Below are positions 62,042-64,000 of a stretch of 64,000 nucleotides of DNA, in pieces (the first letter of the stretch is position 1; each line of letters starts with the position of its first letter). The notes beneath the pieces were generated by a model. It had not been told where the DNA came from. It saw only the letters and a list, made by a program, of their open reading frames with translations, and searched no databases. The DNA is from Chlorops oryzae. Lineage: Eukaryota > Arthropoda > Insecta > Diptera > Chloropidae. The stretch lies in contig CM035808.1 in assembly GCA_020466095.1 (NCBI GenBank), positions 24,903,796 through 24,967,795 of the forward strand, read 5' to 3'. The translations under genes were made by a program, and so were the position numbers.

Positions 62042-63206
62042 CAGAAAATATCAAGAGAGCAATTGAAGAATTTTCGATTTGATTGACTCTATTTTTCCAA
62101 GTCAAATTAAGATTTCAATTAAGAACTTCAATTGAAAAATGCTTTATCCTTGATTTCTGATATCTGAAACATTTAAATGTGCACGTTTAAAAGATGTGAG
62201 AGTTTTTTCGTCTACTTTTTCCTATTGAATTTTTAATCAAAACCAACTTGTGTAAATATTTGAACTGAACTATTAGCAGAGCAAACTTTCGAGACAAAAT
62301 ATTTTTAAAGATAAATCAAATAAAAATCTTAGAAATGTTGATTTTCATTCCAAGCCAAATTGCTTTCCTTTTTGCGGATTTCATTTGATATTTTATGCAA
62401 AATAAAATAGGAAAAAGTAAAGGAAAAAAAAAGAAAGTCAACCAATTGAATTTAGAAACAAATGAAAATCTCATTCTATGTGGCCACCATAGCGTAAAAT
62501 TAATTTCAATTGATTTCTTCTTAGTAAGCTAAGTTATCATCCTAAACAAACACCTTTTTTGTAACCCCATTCAGGCGATGACTTTTTGGGTGCTGTTGAA
62601 AGGATGACTGTTCCAAGGACTGCGAACAAGAACAAACCAAAAAGAAACAGAAAAAAGAAAATGAAACAAAAAAAAAAGAAAATATTATTTGAACTCAAAT
62701 AATATTGTTCGGAATTTGCGTTTTTATTCCCCGCTTACAGCCTCACATCTTGTCCTATAATCGCATTTTTCTCCCTTTTCTTAAGAATCGATATTCAAGA
62801 AAATCACTGGCTACAATCTTTCTCGGCCCTTAGGGTAGATATTATGTTAATAGTTTTAAGGGATTACAAGTAGAAATCTTATTTAAATTTTTTTAATAGC
62901 AGATAAAAGTACCTATTGCTCGCTAAAATGGATTTTTTTTTAGTCATTTCGACAAAAGCACTCCCCTTTTGCGTTAATTTTATTGAGAGATTACTGTAAT
63001 AAAATCAGTGAAAGATGTCGTAAAAAATTCCATCTAGACGTAGTTTGAAAAGGAATGATTCATATACGTTCGTGGTTGACACATATCGATTATTTTTATG
63101 TCTAAAGTACTTCCTATTTATTTTGAAATTTTTATATGATTTACCCACTTAGGATACAGTTTTATTTAAGAAAACATGGTACTTTATCAGACGAAATTAT
63201 AGAATA
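62042..63206. other. gene-free AT-rich DNA
   Basis: No recognisable gene, RNA or repeat family is visible. Confidence 0.5.
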
Positions 63207-63355
63207 CCCGAGTAAAAATATTTGTATTTATTTTGCACGCCCAAACTGGGCCCGTTACTGTTCATTATTTGGGCACAGTTTGGGCGCGGTATAGACGCGT
63301 TTTGATTTTTGGGCGTCATTTGGGCCCGATTTGGGCCAGCATATTTTTACTCGAG
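63207..63355. mobile_element. 149-bp MITE flanked by TA
   Basis: CCCGAGTAAAAATAT on the left faces ATATTTTTACTCGAG on the right, one mismatch apart, with TA at 63205-63206 and 63356-63357. The interior repeats GGGC/GCCC words (CCCAAACTGGGCCC, TTGGGCGC, TTGGGCCC), which may fold on themselves. Non-coding. Confidence 0.8.
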
Positions 63356-63532
63356 TACATTTAGAAAAATTGGTTTTAGGTATATCTCGTACATTATATC
63401 TCACAAAACACTTAACGATTCCAGTAAATACATACAACATATATAATGAAGCTTTCAGATTTCATTTGACGTCCTTTTTGTCCCGAAAGGCTTTAAAAAC
63501 CGAAATAATTTATAACTTAAATTACAATATTT

Positions 63533-63846
63533 AGGCCCGATATTACAGTGCATACTTAAGGTCTCCTTAGCACTTAAGTAAAGCTTAAGTCTGTAAAGCA
63601 TTTTAACAGTACAAAATTTAAGTGCTCCTTAAATAAGTTTTCAAATTAATTTAATGAAGGAATTTCACTAATTTTACGAATTTTAAAAAAGTATAAACAA
63701 AAAATATAGGTTTTTTCAAATAATGCCTGCAGCAAACAATTTTCGTGAGTTTTGGATAAAAATTGACTGTTAAACCGCTTGACACATAAGATGTTCTTAA
63801 GTCTTCAGGCTTCCTTAACTTAAGTATACACTGTAATATCGGCCCT
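63533..63846. mobile_element. ~314-bp MITE with GGSCCGATATTACAGTG ends
   Basis: The left end GGCCCGATATTACAGTG and the right end (complement GGGCCGATATTACAGTG) are inverted, extending through YATACTTAAG. The interior is rich in CTTAAG words, giving many short palindromes. The ends resemble the element at 35160-35641. The exact boundary and target duplication are ambiguous. Confidence 0.75.
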
Positions 63847-64000
63847 TAAAATATTTAACTTTAAGAACAAAGTCGCACCGAGGCTACATACTCGTTCTTT
63901 TTCATATATAAAACGATACACATATTTATGTATTACCAGCAAACTGGACGAACTTCATAGCGCGCCCAAAAGAAGTAATGTTTCAAAAATCAATAAATAC
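63847..64000. other. window end, nothing recognised
   Basis: Short AT-rich sequence without a gene or repeat that I can identify. Confidence 0.5.

Overview
The window looks like a fragment of a brachyceran fly genome, plausibly a tephritid, although the species is inferred. Four things point there: a dopamine D2-like receptor close to Drosophila Dop2R with metazoan splice sites, an irritans-type (Himar1-like) mariner, a Dipteran mini-me/DINE-1-like element with (TA)n and (GTCY)n tracts, and AT-rich intergenic DNA full of homopolymer runs and small inverted-repeat transposons. Gene density is very low. I can support only two cellular protein genes.

Layout. 1-1269 is almost purely homopolymer runs and is probably assembly noise at a contig end. 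1270-5584 is a tandem array of about 8.7 units of ~495 bp, each holding an open frame of roughly 100 codons and AATAAA signals. It stops exactly where a mini-me/Helentron-like element begins (5585-6886), and that element carries its own ~127-bp minisatellite. 6887-29219 has no recognisable coding exon and is best read as part of one very large Dop2R intron. It contains a dead mariner (16346-17627), a pre-miRNA-like hairpin (13661-13752) and a TA-flanked element with a smaller MITE nested inside (22978-23872).

29220-30511 (minus strand) holds the first two coding exons of a Dop2R-like receptor: a long glycosylated N-terminus, TM1 and most of TM2. Upstream of it (30512-46782) are repeats: a long-TIR MITE, a GGGCC-TIR MITE, a tRNA-Lys-like SINE copy with a perfect target-site duplication, a ~875-bp polypyrimidine satellite, a 1.63-kb TIR element carrying six copies of one 14-bp motif, and further MITEs. 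46808-48476 (plus strand) is a two-exon gene for a ~530-residue protein. It has an N-terminal RING consensus, two TAZ-like H-C-C-C motifs, a serine run, a C-x4-C-x11-H-x4-H zinc finger and a C-terminal domain I cannot name. This is the most interesting protein in the window. 48477-64000 has no further recognisable gene. It holds a second copy of the SINE, three small TIR elements, and a diverged inverted copy of the left-end satellite unit at 61893-62041.

The two genes show no evident functional link. The RING gene lies on the opposite strand, 16 kb upstream of the receptor's start codon, and could lie inside a 5' UTR intron of the receptor if its promoter is more distal. All family assignments are from reading motifs by eye; no database search was possible.
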